This document shows, piece after piece, positions 24,398-35,597 of a DNA stretch of 64,000 nt. The translations under genes and the position numbers were made by a program. The number at the start of each line of letters is the position of its first letter. Position 1 is the first letter of the stretch. Under the pieces are notes generated by a model. The model searched no databases, had not been told where the DNA came from, and saw nothing but the letters and a program-made list of their open reading frames with translations. The stretch spans positions 95,339,363-95,403,362 of the forward strand of contig CM039462.1 in NCBI GenBank assembly GCA_022414725.1, read 5' to 3'. This DNA is from Microglena sp. YARC. Its lineage: Eukaryota > Chlorophyta > Chlorophyceae > Chlamydomonadales > Chlamydomonadaceae.

Positions 24398-25173
24398 ATA
24401 ATTTCCGACGGGTTGTCCAGATAGACTTGCTTCCCTTCAGCTAAGGTAAAGTCGTCCATACAAAGGGTCTTCGCGCCATCAAACGTACGCACAGACGATT
24501 CACAGTTTTGATCCCAGAGGACAATACCCACACTGTGGCTCCCCAATTTCTCTCCGCGCTCCAAATCCAGTGTGCAGTAGGTCACGTAAGGTGACCAGCT
24601 CCAGTTAAGCGCAGGAGATTTCTTTCCCACCAGCTCAGAGAAGGCGGGTCTATTGCCTTCTGCTATATTCGGCGATGTAGGAGGTTTTTTATCTGCCCAC
24701 TTTATAACAAGAGTTGGTGACACCGACACACTGGCCTTGGACAGAGCCTTCGGGCTCATGGTACTGTCACCGACGCTGTCACAACCAGATACGAATAGAA
24801 CTCTAGGTGCAATTCCACCCTTATGTTGCGGCGCGAGATTCCTAGAAGGTTGCTCTTCTCGGGCTGTGCGCACAGGCTGCCTCTGTGGCACTACGCGAAT
24901 TCTAGTAAGCTCCTGCGCCTGTCGCCCCGGCCTGGGTTGAACCGCGCGATGCTGCTCCTGCTGCTGCGCTGTGCCCCCAGCTAGCTGTTATTGCGATGCT
25001 ACTCCCCTATTAGGTCCAGGGAGGGTGACGGTTCTACGGTGTGTTGCTCCCTGCTGGTGAATGTTGCGGGTTAGATGGTTAAATCGCGTGTTTCTATTAG
25101 AAGGAGGTGCCTGAGATAAGAATGGGTGAATTGGCCTGCGATGAGAATTAATTTCATCGCTTTCCTTAGGCAT
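24398..25173 (-). pseudogene. Copy B gene 2 exon 1
   Basis: It starts at MPKESDEINS (25173). The Gln/Pro/Arg-rich first half is interrupted by an in-frame TAA at 24988-24990. The second half keeps the globular motif SPYVTYCTL, GIVLWDQNCESS and LCMDDF, which aligns with exon 1 of A and C. The donor is GTAAGT. Confidence 0.65.
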
Positions 25174-25344
25174 GGTTCTAAATATTGGTGGCTGCATGTC
25201 AGCAGTTGATATGTACCGTTCCTGGATTGCTGCGGTACGGTCCCTGATGCATCCATAGTAGTACCTCCACGAGCATCCAGTCTATACATGTATGTTTTGC
25301 TTCCAGTCACTCTCCCGATAAATTTAATCGCCTGCGCGGGTATA
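25174..25344. promoter_or_regulatory. Shared promoter region between the divergent genes of copy B
   Basis: This is the 171-bp gap between the gene 2 and gene 1 start codons. It contains a CTCCCGATAAATTTAATCG segment near 25310, a TATA-like GGTATAATGG adjoining the gene 1 start, and GTACGGTCC. It is much shorter than in A and C. Confidence 0.45.
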
Positions 25345-28300
25345 ATGGACTCTACACCATCCCCAGGAACAGGATGGGGACTACTTACAAACTTGATGTC
25401 GATCGGTCAGTCGTTATCGACTTTTCTATCCGGTTCATTATCGCCTGTAGTCGAACGACAACTTGCATTCGACACAGCCAGGGTAGACAGCGAAGAAGAT
25501 AACGAGACAGTCGAGGAAGACGAAGACGGCCATGGTATCCGTTGCAAGTGCATCAACAAATGTTACACCACAGTCCCTGAAGACATTGTTAAGAAACGAC
25601 GAGCTGACTTTATCCAGTTCAATCCAACATGGAGGCAACAACGGTGCTACATTGAATTAGGTGCAATGGCGAGCCAGCCAGACATGCAAACGTCTCTAAG
25701 GACGGTGTCAACTAGGTACTTGACAATTATTTTTCTCCGTTGCTGTCCGTGAACGAAATGTTATTTAAACTTAACAATCCAATAATGGGTGTGCGCGTGC
25801 AGGATTCATGGCTACGATGTTTGCAAAGAGTTCTACATGAGAAGCTCCGCTCTGGGGACACGAGCGTGGAAGGCTGTACAAGATCAAGTAAAAAACGTCA
25901 AACCGTAAGTTACAATTTACAGTATGTGGCCTAGTGCACGCTGTGTCCTCCCGTTCGCGTGGGGGAGCCCCCCCCCCCCCCCCCCCCCCCCCCCGCCCTC
26001 TTTCCATCCCCAACCCACTGCTTGCATTAAATCGACTGAGTGCAATCAAAGTCCTCCCCTACGCGTGGGGGAGCATTCCCCCCCACCCCCACCCCACCCC
26101 ACCCCACCCTCATCCCCACCCACACACACTTTCACCCTCCCCACCCCCCCCCACACCCCCCCCCACCCCCCCACACACACTAAAAAAATCACCCCACCAT
26201 AAACCCACCCCCCAACCCCACTACATCCCCCAACACACACCACCCCCACCCCCACACATACACACAAATATAAAATGTTACAATAGCCCCCCCCCCCCCC
26301 CCCCCCTCCTGACGCACACACACGCAATACAGGTTTGAAGCAGCCGTGTTTGGAAGGCGTATGACAACACCCACGGCAAAGTTGACGGATGCGTTCAATG
26401 CTGCAATGACATCCCTTGTGGCGGAGTTCGGGGAGTCAATGCCGCACCAGACTTGTTTTGAAAAAGGGTCGACCGGGAGGAAAAAATTGAAGTTATCACG
26501 CCCTTTGATTTTCTTACATTGCGGCATATTTCAAAGCAAGCAAGCTGTCATCAGCGACCTCAAGAAGAAGTCAATGATTCCGCCTACGACCCTATCCAGC
26601 AGTGTGCGCAAACTGTGGCGACAACATTGGTGGCACGTAAAGATAAAGCATTGGCAGCCATTTGCCAAGTGTGACGACTGCGTCAAGTACAGAGCCAAAC
26701 TACTCACCACTTCTTTTCAACCGGCAGTTGAGGCACTTCGTCTTAACCAGGCAATGCACCGTCTACAGATTTCCATTGGTAGGAGACGATATGACATCCG
26801 CGAGAAACTTTCTGAAACTTTCCCAGACCTATTCTTGCACGTCTCCATTGATGCCATGGACAACAAGAAGACAAACATTCCACAGGCACGACACTTCTCA
26901 CATACGAAGAAGACCGCTGGAGGTGAAGTTTTGAAAACGCGCATCATGGGTGAGTAAGAACAAAGGGGTGCATGCATCCTCAATCCTAATGCATGGAGAG
27001 CATGGAGGTCACAAATGTACTTGACTTGTAGTCAGACAATGAGCATGCATCGACATTGCGTACCGTAACATATGACTGATTCAATATAAGTTGAAATCAT
27101 TTGTATAAATTATATTGTGACTTCTTTACTTCTATGCATACACAGGATTGTTTTCCCAAGGAAGGGGATTTGTTGGGTATTGGGCTTATCCCTTCTACTC
27201 GCAGTCCATCAACTTGACTATATCATGCCTCCAACATTTCTTCAACCAAGTCCTTGAACGGGCAAAGGGCGGCTTCCACAGTATTGCTTCTTGCAGATGG
27301 ACAACGCAGCAAAGGACAACAAGAACGCATTCATGTTCGCATATTTGTCGCTATTGGTGGAGCTTGGCTGGTTCGAGCAAGTGTACGTCCACTTTCTTCC
27401 TCCCGGTCACACACACAGCAATCTCGACCAGAAGTACTCGGTCATCTCGCAGGCTTTGAAGAACAAGGACGTGTTCACCTTGGACCATCTGATCACCGAG
27501 GTTGGTGGCGTTTTCCAATCTATGGGCGACTACACTAAGCAGGAAGTTGTGACGTCAATTGGGGACTTCTCTGCTGTCCTGAAAGACAAACGTGTACCAG
27601 CGTACGGTCACGGCACGAGCACGGTCAATGGAGTCAATCGACGTTTACACGCATTCAAGATTACGAGACAGGCCAATAGGCAAGCTGGTGAGTTGTCCAA
27701 TTTGAATGCTTTGTCCTTTATTTTAATACCATATCCTCCCCTATGCGTGGGGGAGCATGAACAATACTTATTCTTGTTTTCACAACAACAACTGCAGGGG
27801 TCTATTTCAAGGAGTATGATGAGTCGGGACACTGGAGGAGGGCAATGGGATAAGGACAGCGAACCCATTCTTGTCCTATCTAGGTTTCCATTAAGCAAGT
27901 CCGTGCCATTCAAGGATGCCCCCAAGATTAGGATTCAAGAACTCCAAAACATCGAGGTTCACTGGAAGAGTATCTTGGATGTCATTAGTCCGAAGGATGC
28001 AGCAGAGGACATTGCTGATGACATTTCCGGACCAGATGACCTTGCTGTCCGGGAGTATGGCCTTGACGGACAAGATGACATTCCTGGCCCGGCAGCTGAT
28101 GACCTTGCGGGAACTTCAGCCGGCGACGGAGCCGGGTACGCCGCAAGTATTACCGCTGACATTCGCAGAATTTGGTTGGACAGCAACAGATGGTGGAAGG
28201 AGTTCTTTGACAATGAGAAAAGAGTATTGGGCCAAACTACCACCTGGTGCTGAGACGGGGGAATTCCCAGCAGACAAACATTTTGTCGACTTCCCTTCTG

Positions 28301-29002
28301 CCTTGTCCGAATTTCCTCAATTGGACGCCTTCTCGGATATCCCTAGGCGAGAACTTGATAGCAGCTTTGGATGACTTGTCCATTGACTTGCCAGATATCC
28401 TACAAAGTGAGGTGGCAAAGGATTGAAGGACATACTCACTATGGAAACAGAACTTGCCAGCCACCTACTGCGGATCTGCTGTACTTACATTCTTCGCAAG
28501 GGACCAAGCCAGAACAAGAGCCGCCTACGACCCCAACACAGATTTGGCTTTGGAACTTGTAGCAGTGGTCAAGGTTGCCGTGGAAGACTCTAGCGGGAGA
28601 GAGGATGGGACGTGGTTGAGATCAAATCTGATACTGTCATTGGAGAGGTAGAATGTGTGTACTTAATGCCTTTAATACTCTAAGAGAGGTGAGGCATTGG
28701 TGTACACTGACACCGACTACCAGCGTGGCCTAGTGAGTGGATGGGCCAAAAGCTTGTGCCGATTACCGTAAGCTTGGGAGGAACCACAAGGCTACATGGA
28801 CAGGCAACATCCCCTTGATGCCGTGCAATTCAGTTGCCAACCCACGAGCAACATGAAGATACCAAAGAAGTACCACACAAGCGTGCTCTTAGCTTGCAAA
28901 GCCATTGAGGACAACACTAGACCGGAGGCCGTGCAGTCGGATGGAGATAATGTAGACATTGATGGAGAAGAGGAGGAGGTGGAGGAGGGTTTAGGGGGGT
29001 AG
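25345..29002 (+). pseudogene. Copy B gene 1: DDE-like (DUF7869-type) transposase candidate, frameshifted
   Basis: Exons are 25345-25715, 25803-25904, 26333-26949, 27146-27687 and 27798-29002, with GT...AG borders. Exon 1 has the Cys cluster CKCINKCY. Exon 2 reads IHGYDVCKEFYMRSSALG, the HTH-like segment. Exon 3 is open, with VSIDAMDNKKTN; exon 4 has QMDNAAKDNKN and GHTHSNLDQKYS. The C-terminal exon has the W-rich segment and an acidic tail (DGEEEEVEEG). Frameshifts occur near 27275 and near 27835, with more further on, but no in-frame stop precedes exon 4. Candidate catalytic residues are all present. Confidence 0.75.
25960..26320. repeat. C-rich intron of copy B gene 1 with two hairpins
   Basis: The intron between exons 2 and 3 has hairpins CCTCCCGTTCGCGTGGGGGAG (25949) and CCTCCCCTACGCGTGGGGGAG (26052), a run of about 27 C, long CCCCAC repeats and a second run of about 25 C near 26287. 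Confidence 0.85.
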
Positions 29003-29396
29003 TGGGGGTGAGGAGGGGGAGAAGGAGGAGAATGACGTTTCATAGTCACCTTAATGATATTATTCATAAACCACTCTTATGTTTATTTTCATAAGCCGTG
29101 AATTATAAATTCTATATTCCGGTCAATAACTGCCAGTTGTACACATTTTCCTTACATTGAAAAACATAAGATGTAAAATTGGTGTTTCTTAGTTGTTACA
29201 CAATAGGGCAATTTCATGCTCATAAGATTCCCTATATCCATTCTTATGAGCTCGAATTGAGCATATTTCGTCAAATTTGAACATATTGACCGAAATCTTA
29301 TGTTTTTAATCATAAGATTGAACTTGTAAAAAATCAGAATACCCCTTAAAAGTGAACATAAGAATGGAAATCGGCCGGGAAGCAGGAACGCCCATT
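29003..29396. repeat. Right subterminal region and terminal repeat of copy B
   Basis: There is no gene. Several CTTATG...CATAAG palindromes occur, for example around 29300 (TCTTATGTTTTTAATCATAAG). The segment ends with the 29-bp terminal repeat 29368-29396. Confidence 0.85.
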
Positions 29397-29667
29397 ATAT
29401 ACTGATATTTACAAATTCAATGCTACCGTGCGTGTATGTACTGTCTGCACAATGCTCCCGATTATGCTCGGGAGGAATATGGGTGTGCCATGTCCTCATT
29501 GATTTACATGTACAGTCTTCAATATAAATTAAATGATACAAAGGAAGTTGTACCTAGGACCTAGGATGTATTATCCAAGGGATGCTCCCGAGTATAGTCG
29601 GGAGGAATATGGGTGTCCTAAATGATTCACTAATATACAATACATGTTTGCACACCAACAATTGCAG
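29397..29667. other. Remainder of the copy A gene 1 intron after copy B
   Basis: After the duplicated ATAT the copy A intron continues. It carries two hairpins of the A/C type, CTCCCGATTATGCTCGGGAG (29455) and CTCCCGAGTATAGTCGGGAG (29584), each followed by GAATATGGGTGT. The same pair is in copy C at 46920-47070. Confidence 0.85.
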
Positions 29668-30986
29668 GGGTCTATTACAAGGAGTATGACGAGTCAGGAT
29701 CTTGGAGAGGACAGTGGGACAATGACGCTGAACCTATTTACGTCCTCCAAGGCTTCCCACTGGTGGACACCAGAACAGTATTTAAGGAAGCCCCCAAGAT
29801 CAAGATTGAAGAGCTCGAGAATATCGAGGCAAAACTGGGCGGCTGTCTGGAAGACTATTCATAACGAGAAAGCCGGAGGTGGACGTCCTTTGCCAGGCCA
29901 CATGGCCGATGGTCCTGTACAAACCGCCGTGACGACCGTGCAGGACCCGTAGCTGATGTCCGTGTACGACACGCAGCGGAGGACCTTCTAGAACCAGAAG
30001 CCGATGACCAGCAGCCGATGGATGAACCAGCAGCCGATGGCCCATCCCATGCCCAGTCCTTCAAACATATTGCCGAGAAGCTTCGTGAAACTTGGGAAGC
30101 CAGCAATAAGTGGTGGACTGATTTCTTCAACGTTGAGAAGAGTTATTGGAGCACTCAACCAGATGATGCTGTGACTGGGGAGTACCCGAAAGACCAACAT
30201 TTTTGTCGACTTCCCATCGGAGTTGTCAGCAACCAGTCGTGTTCTGACACAGTCTGAGAAATCAATGGCCAAAGCGCTTGATAGCAGCATTGGATGACTT
30301 GTCCATGGATGTGTCAGACATTTTACCTGCAAGTAACGAGATTGCCAAGACTATGAAGGTCGCACACACTTTGGAGACTAATATGGAAAGCCAGAGGAGG
30401 AGGATGTGTTGTACTTATATTCTTCACAAGGGACGAAGCCGGATAGAAGAATAGCCTACGAGCCCACTACTGATTTGGTTGTTGGTCATTGTCGCTGTGG
30501 TCAAGGTACAAATGGATGACTCTAGCGGATTGAGAGGATGGGACGTGGTGGAGGTCAAATCACTACCAGTGAATGGAGAAGTGGAATGTGTGTATTTAAA
30601 GCCCTTGTACTCTGGGGCTCAGAAGTTGGTGTACACTGAAACACAATACCCAACTTGGCCAGAAGATTGGATGGACCACAAGCTTGTGCCTATTACCGTG
30701 GGGGTTAGGAAAAAAGCAACATGGACGGGCGATATTCCCATTGACGCATTTCAATTTAGCTGCGAAACCCACCAAGGGTATGAAGATCCAGAGAAAGTAC
30801 CACACAAGCATGCTCCTAGCTTGTCAATCCATTGAGAAGGACACCAGGGCAGAGGCTGTGCAATCGGATGGAGACAATGCAGACATTGCTGAGGAGGAGG
30901 AGATGAGAGGAAGGAAATGGGATGGGACATGGAGGAGAGAAAAAGGAGGAAGAGGAGGACGAGGAGGGGGGGAGGAGGAGGAGTAA

Positions 30987-31348
30987 GATGTTTGACACAT
31001 AGCCGTTTTTTACTAATGAATTATAACTTACGATTTTTATTGTAAGATGTAAAAGCTGAATTCTGCCTGCCGACTTATAACCGTCCGCTTTCCCTTTATT
31101 TCTTACAATTATAATTGTAAGACACGAATTGATGTTAACACCTTTGTTACAAAATATGGCATTTCAACGTTGTAACATTCGCAATCTGTACGTTTTCTCC
31201 GTCTTTCAAGCTCATTTCAAGCATATATTTTGTCAAAATTGACTACAATCTTACGATTTTTAATCGTAAGATTGCATTTGGAAAGCATCAAAAACCCCAA
31301 AAAGTGATTGTAAGATTGGAAATCCGTTGGGAAGCAGGAACGCCCATT
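30987..31348. repeat. Right subterminal region and terminal repeat of copy A
   Basis: There is no gene. The segment is nearly identical to 45166-45530 of copy C in inverse orientation. It has palindromes TTACGATTTTTAATCGTAA (about 31255) and TTACAATTATAATTGTAA (about 31105). The 29-bp terminal repeat is 31320-31348, with inner bases CCCAACGGATTT against CCGAACGGATTT in C. Confidence 0.88.
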
Positions 31349-31808
31349 CTAGTCAGATCGCCGGCATCATATGATATCATATGATTTCATATTGCCGATC
31401 CCTGTTTATATGCGAGCAGATCTTCATTAAGTTGGTACCCAGTAAGCCTCGATACCACTGCCCTATTAGTCCAGCAGCAGTTCCGTCGTGATGCTGCTGA
31501 GTACCAACCTCATGCTCCTCCAATGGTGTCTTTGTGGCCCCAGACTTCACTTGTAACCAACCCAAGGAAAACGTGGTAATCGATAGGAGAATGTGAGGAT
31601 CGTTATCCGTCACACTTCACCCCTCTTCCGCAAGACCGACGCCCACTATCGGTGTGCACGTCCGGCCCGACCAGGTACTCTTCTGTCTTAGGAGATTTTC
31701 CCAGGCAGCCAGGCTGCACTTTGGTTTTGGGGGGGATCGAACCCAGGTGCATAGCAAACGTTCACTCCAAGCAGGGCCTCAACGACTCCACCAATTTCAC
31801 ACCATCAC
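31349..31808. other. Flank of copy A with a tRNA-like (SINE-type) segment
   Basis: There is no protein gene. A perfect 20-bp palindrome of ATCATATGAT twice over lies at about 31366-31385. Around 31725-31800 the minus strand has GGGTTCGATCCCCCC, a strong RNA polymerase III B box, preceded by a D-arm-like GTGGAGTCGTTGAGG. It does not fold as a full tRNA, so a tRNA-derived SINE or tRNA relic is likely. Confidence 0.4.
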
Positions 31809-31809
31809 A

Positions 31810-33375
31810 CGACTGCTCTATCGGGCAGCTCACCCATGTACTGCCAAGTACCACCTCAAGAGTCATGTTTTTTAGGTACCTAGACGGCCTCCAACTCCAC
31901 TGCTCTATCGGGCAGCTCACCCATATACTGCCAAGTACCACCTCAAGAGTCATGGTTTTTTACAAGGTACCTAGGCTACCCCCGAATCCACTACTCTATC
32001 GGGCAGCTCACCAATGTACTGCCAAGTACAATCTTAGAGTCCTGATTTTAGGTACCTAGACGCCGCCCGACTCCACTGCTTTATGGGTAGCTCGCCCATG
32101 CTTCACTGCCAAGTACCACCATCAAGATTCATGGCTTTTTACAAGGTACCTAGGCGGCCCCTGAATCCACTACTCTATCGGGCAGCTTGCTGATGTACTG
32201 CCAAGTACCATCTCAGAGTCATGGTTTTTATTAGGTACCTAGACGGCCCCCGAATCCACTACTCTATCGGGCAGCTCGCCAATGTACTGCCAAGTACCAC
32301 CTCAAGAGTCATGGTTTTTATTAGGTACCTAGACGGCCCCCGACTCCACAGCTCTATCGGGCAGCTCGCCATGTACTGACAGTACCATCACTCAAGAGTC
32401 ATGGTTTTTTACAAGGTATAGGCCGCCCCCGAATCCACTACTCTATCGGGCAGCTTTGTTGAATGTACTGCCAAGCACCATCTCAGAGTCATGGTTTAAT
32501 TAGGTACCTAGACGGCCCCCGACTCCACAGCTTATCTGGCAGCTCGCCGTCGATGTATACTGCCAAGTACCACCTCAAGAGTCATGGTTTTTATTAGGTA
32601 CCTAGACTGCCCCCGACTCCACTGCTCTATCGGGCAGCTCGCCAATGTACTGCCAAGTACCACCTCAAGAGTCATGGTTTTATACGAGGTACCTAGGCGG
32701 CCCCCAAATCCGCTGCTCTATTGGGCAGCTCGCCGATGTACTGCCTAGTACTATCTCAGAGTCCTGTTTTTTAGGTATCTGGGCAGCCCTCGACTCCACT
32801 ACTCTATCTGGCAGCTCGCCGATGTACTGCCAAGTACCATCTCAGAGTCCTGTTTTTTAGGTATCTGGGCAGCCCCCGACTCCAATGCTCCATCAGGCAA
32901 CTCGCCGACATATTGCCAAGTACCACCTCAGAGTCCTTAGGTTTATTACCCAAGTGGCACTCCACTCCACTGCTCTATCGGGCAGCTCTGACGATGTACA
33001 CCAAAGTACAACCTCAGTGTCCTGATTTTTCTTAGGCTCCCAGTGGCACTTGACTCCACTGCTCTACTCGGCAGCTCGCCGATGTACTGCCAAGTAACCC
33101 ACCTAAGAGTCCTTTAGCGGTTTTTTATTAGGTACCTAGGCGGCCCCGCGACTTCCATTGCTCAATCGGACAGAGCTCGCCGGTGGCCTGCCAGTACCAT
33201 CTCAAGTCTGTGTTTTAGGTATCTAAGCAGCCCTCGACTCCACTGCTCAATTGGGCAGTTTCCCCGATGTACCTCTAAGTACGGTCCTCAAAAGTCTGTG
33301 TTTTAGGTATCTAAGCAGCCTTCGACTCCAAAGCTCAATCGGACAGTTTCGCCGATGTAACGCTAAGTACAGTCT
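31810..33375. repeat. Degenerate tandem array, period about 90 bp, about 17 units
   Basis: The core of each unit is CTCTATCGGGCAGCTCGCC, then ATGTACTGCCAAGTACCACC, a T-rich stretch, then AGGTACCTAGACGGCCCCCG. Period is 87-92 bp in the first units. Divergence between units increases toward the right end. Function unknown; no gene is visible. Confidence 0.88.
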
Positions 33376-33574
33376 CTTTGTTCAGTTACTATCGCTATTT
33401 CGTTATTTCTTCTCATTGTAACAATTCTACACTTGTCAACGGGAAGGATGGGCAGGTCTCCTTACGAGCTCTTTACAACCCTCCCTACAGGATCTCTGCA
33501 TAGCAAATGTACGACAGCTCAGCTTGGCGGCTGCAACTGAACACGAGTCGATCGAGAAAAGGTTGACAGATAGT

Positions 33575-33910
33575 TTACAAACTGTGCAGACTAGGGGCAT
33601 GCTACAAGTTCGGGAAACCCTAAGCCCTGCCCCCTCCAAACTGTGCAGACAGGGCACATGCTGCATGTTCGGGAAACCCTAAGCCCTGACCCCCCAACTG
33701 TTGCAGAACTAGGGGCATGCTGCATGTTCGGGAAACCCTAAAGCCCTGCCCCCTCCAAACTGTGCAGACTAGGCATGCTGCATGTTCGGGAACCCTAAGC
33801 CCTGACCCCCCAAACTGTGCAGACTAGGGGCATGCTACAAGTTCTGAAAACCCTAAGCCCTGACCCCCCCAAACTGTGCAGACTAGGGTCATGCTACAAG
33901 TTCGGGAAAG
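33575..33910. repeat. About 60-bp tandem repeat, about 6 units
   Basis: The unit contains AAACTGTGCAGACTAGGG, GCATGCTACAAGTTCGGGAA and ACCCTAAGCCCTGACC. Units vary by small indels. The CCCTAAGCCCT parts look superficially telomeric but are part of the unit. The stretches on both sides (33376-33574 and 33911-34145) show no gene. Confidence 0.85.
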
Positions 33911-34149
33911 ACGATGGTGGGAAATTACTATTATCGCCGCACCAGCGCCTTCTGGCAGTTACACGACTCTCAAAGGTCGGAGCGCAACGGTATCCGGAAC
34001 TGGCCTCCGATTCATCCCGTTACAAAATGAGCAGCTTAAGTAATGATAACGCCTGGTTGGGCGTGGTATTAAGGTAACCCGTCATACGCGGGCAGAGAAC
34101 GGTCTACCACCTGGACTGGACAAGCTACCATTGCGGTTGAAACAACCTG

Positions 34150-35180
34150 CAACCCTCAGGATACGTAAAGGTATAGGTACGGGTACAGGTACTCGTACAA
34201 ATACACGGGTAGAGGTACAGGTACTTGTACACGTGAAGGTACAGGTACAGGTGCACATAAAGTGAAGGTACGGGTACAGATACTCGTAAAAATACACGGG
34301 TAGAGGTACAGGTACTTGTACACGTGAAGGTACAGGTGCAGGTACAACGCAAAAACTACACAGGTGAAAGGTACAGGTGCACGTAAAAATACACAGGTAC
34401 AGGAACAGGTACACGTAATGTGAAATTACAGGTGCTTTTTAAAATACACAGGTAAAGGAACAGGTACAGGTGCATGTAACGTTAAGGTACAGGTACAGGT
34501 GCTCGTAAAGGTAAAGGTATGGGTACAGGTACACGTGAAGGTACAGGTACCGGTGCTCGTAAAGGTATAGGTACGGGTACAGGTACTCGTAAAAATACAC
34601 GGGTAGAGGTACAGGTACTTGTACACGTGAAGGTACAGGTACAGGTGCATGTAAAATAAAGGTACATGCACTTGTACAAGTGAAGGTACAGGTACAGGTA
34701 CCTGTCCATGTTAAGGTAAAGGTACAGGTGCATGTAATGTCAAGGTACAGGTACACGAAACAATACACAGGTGAAGGTACAGGAACAGGTACTAGTACAC
34801 GTGAAGGTACAGGAACAGGTGCACGTAATGTGAAGGTACAGGTACTCGTAAAAATACACAGGTGAAGGTACAGGAACAGGTACAGGAACAGGTACAGGTA
34901 CTTGTACACGTGAAGGTACAGGTACACGTAAAAATACACAGGTGAAGGTACAGGTCCAGGTGCACATTAAGGTGAAGGTACAGGTACTTGAAAAAAATAA
35001 CAGGTGAAGGTACAGATAAAGGTAACGGGTACAGGTACAGGTATCGCCGTATAGGTGCACGTAAAATACACAGGTGAAGGTACAGGTACAGGTGCACGTT
35101 AAGGTTAAGCTACAGGTACTTGAAAAATACACAGGTAGAGGTCCAGGTACACATAAAGGAAAGGTTAAGGTAATGGTAAT
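34150..35180. repeat. GGTACA-rich minisatellite
   Basis: About 1 kb of short degenerate units of GGTACAGGTACAGGTGC and CGTAAAAATACACAGG. Minus-strand frames rich in Tyr, Leu, Pro and Cys are translation artefacts of the repeat. Confidence 0.93.
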
Positions 35181-35317
35181 AATAACAAGCAGGATGGAAA
35201 TGCAAACGCAAATGCAAATGCATAGGCCTGCGCAAAGATGCAACCCAAGAGGTGCTTGAGTAAGACTAGAATGCACTGTAACATACATGCATTCATACAT
35301 GTCGCCATCAGCATTCC

Positions 35318-35597
35318 TTCTGCTCACCTCAGCACCCAGGACAGCCTCATGCAAAGGGGTCCTGCCACGACCATCGTTCACATTCACATCAGCACCATGA
35401 TCAAGAAGAGCTGTGATGCACTCCACGTTCCCACACACTACAGCCTTGTGCAAAGGGGTGCTGCCGCTACCATCCTTCACGTTCACACCAGCGCCGTCGC
35501 CAAGGAGAGCCATGATGCACTGCACATTCCCATCCGATGCGGCATAATGCAAAGGGGTGAGGCCAGAAGTCCTGTCACTCATGCGAGCATCCCTTGC
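35318..35597 (-). CDS. Ankyrin-repeat exon (partial gene)
   Basis: The minus strand encodes about three ankyrin repeats, recognisable by GLTPLHYAASDGNVQCIMAL, GSTPLHKAVVCGNVECITAL and GRTPLHEAV, with the DGAGVN/HGADVN loops between. Ankyrin repeats bind other proteins, so no more specific role can be given. The frame runs on past a good donor (GTGAGC at about 35317). The upstream border is unclear, with an ATG at 35582 inside the first repeat. No neighbouring exon was found in the minisatellite beside it, so this may be a gene fragment. Confidence 0.6.

Larger units (their letters stand above)
15827..25173 (-). pseudogene. Copy B gene 2: ParB-like plus DNA-methyltransferase-like multi-exon gene
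   Basis: Exons on the minus strand: 25173-about 24398 (start MPKESDEINS), about 23070-22540, 22343-about 22284, 20023-18706, 18352-18203, 18035-about 17090 and 16846-15827. Exon order and content match copy C gene 2. Lesions are an in-frame TAA at 24988-24990, in what was a CAA-rich stretch, and frameshifts in exon 2 (near 22745) and near 18000. The ParB-like exon and the methyltransferase-like last exon are each open across their full length. The introns hold the large hairpin arrays. The role in transposition is unknown; divergent pairing with gene 1 suggests a shared function. Confidence 0.72.
15079..29396 (+). mobile_element. Transposon copy B, complete, 14.3 kb, nested in copy A
   Basis: The termini are perfect 29-bp inverted repeats (15079-15107 and 29368-29396) that begin AATGGGCGTTCCTGCTTCC and continue with CGGCCGATTT. 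The target duplication is ATAT at 15075-15078 and 29397-29400. Removing the element restores the copy A intron, which then reads like the copy C intron. It encodes gene 2 on the minus strand (15827-25173) and gene 1 on the plus strand (25345-29002). Coding similarity to A and C is only moderate at the protein level, so this is a distinct subfamily. Its intron hairpins also have a different core. Confidence 0.92.
12962..30986 (+). pseudogene. Copy A gene 1: DDE-like (DUF7869-type) transposase candidate, interrupted by copy B
   Basis: Exons are 12962-13326, 13489-13590, 13766-14382, 14522-15061 and 29668-30986, with GT...AG borders; copy B sits in the last intron. The start MDATPSPG is conserved in B and C. 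An N-terminal Cys cluster (CKCKNTCH) is followed by the HTH-like exon 2. The catalytic-core candidate spans exons 3-4, with aspartates in ADAMDNKKTN and QMDNAAKDNKN, and GHTHSNLDQKYS. Exon 2 has a premature TAG where copy C has CAG (within CKSFY), and exon 5 has several frameshifts, so this copy is dead. The DUF7869 resemblance is from memory of the motif pattern. Confidence 0.75.
9394..31348 (+). mobile_element. Transposon copy A (left end missing, copy B nested inside)
   Basis: This is the same element type as copy C, with high similarity throughout. Gene 2 exons lie on the minus strand at 9553-12631 and gene 1 on the plus strand from 12962 to 30986. The right terminal repeat is 31320-31348, which reads AATGGGCGTTCCTGCTTCC inward. 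The left part is cut at 9394 by a retrotransposon, so its left terminal repeat is not in the window. Copy B (15079-29396) is inserted in the intron between exons 4 and 5 of gene 1. The right flank after 31348 begins CTAG. Confidence 0.85.

Noticed and set aside
23128..24444. Proline-rich frames of 438, 349 and 257 codons on the plus strand
   Set aside because: Same cause: C-rich tandem array in an intron with a period that leaves frames open.
28937..29030. Glu-rich tails of gene 1 as artefact
   Set aside because: The GAGGAG-rich end looks like low complexity, but it is in frame with the conserved C-terminus in A and B. I kept it as a real acidic tail and rejected the artefact reading.
34082..35582. 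Tyr/Leu/Pro/Cys-rich frames over the GGTACA repeat
   Set aside because: Translation of a minisatellite. Only the ankyrin part upstream of 35318 has protein-like conservation.
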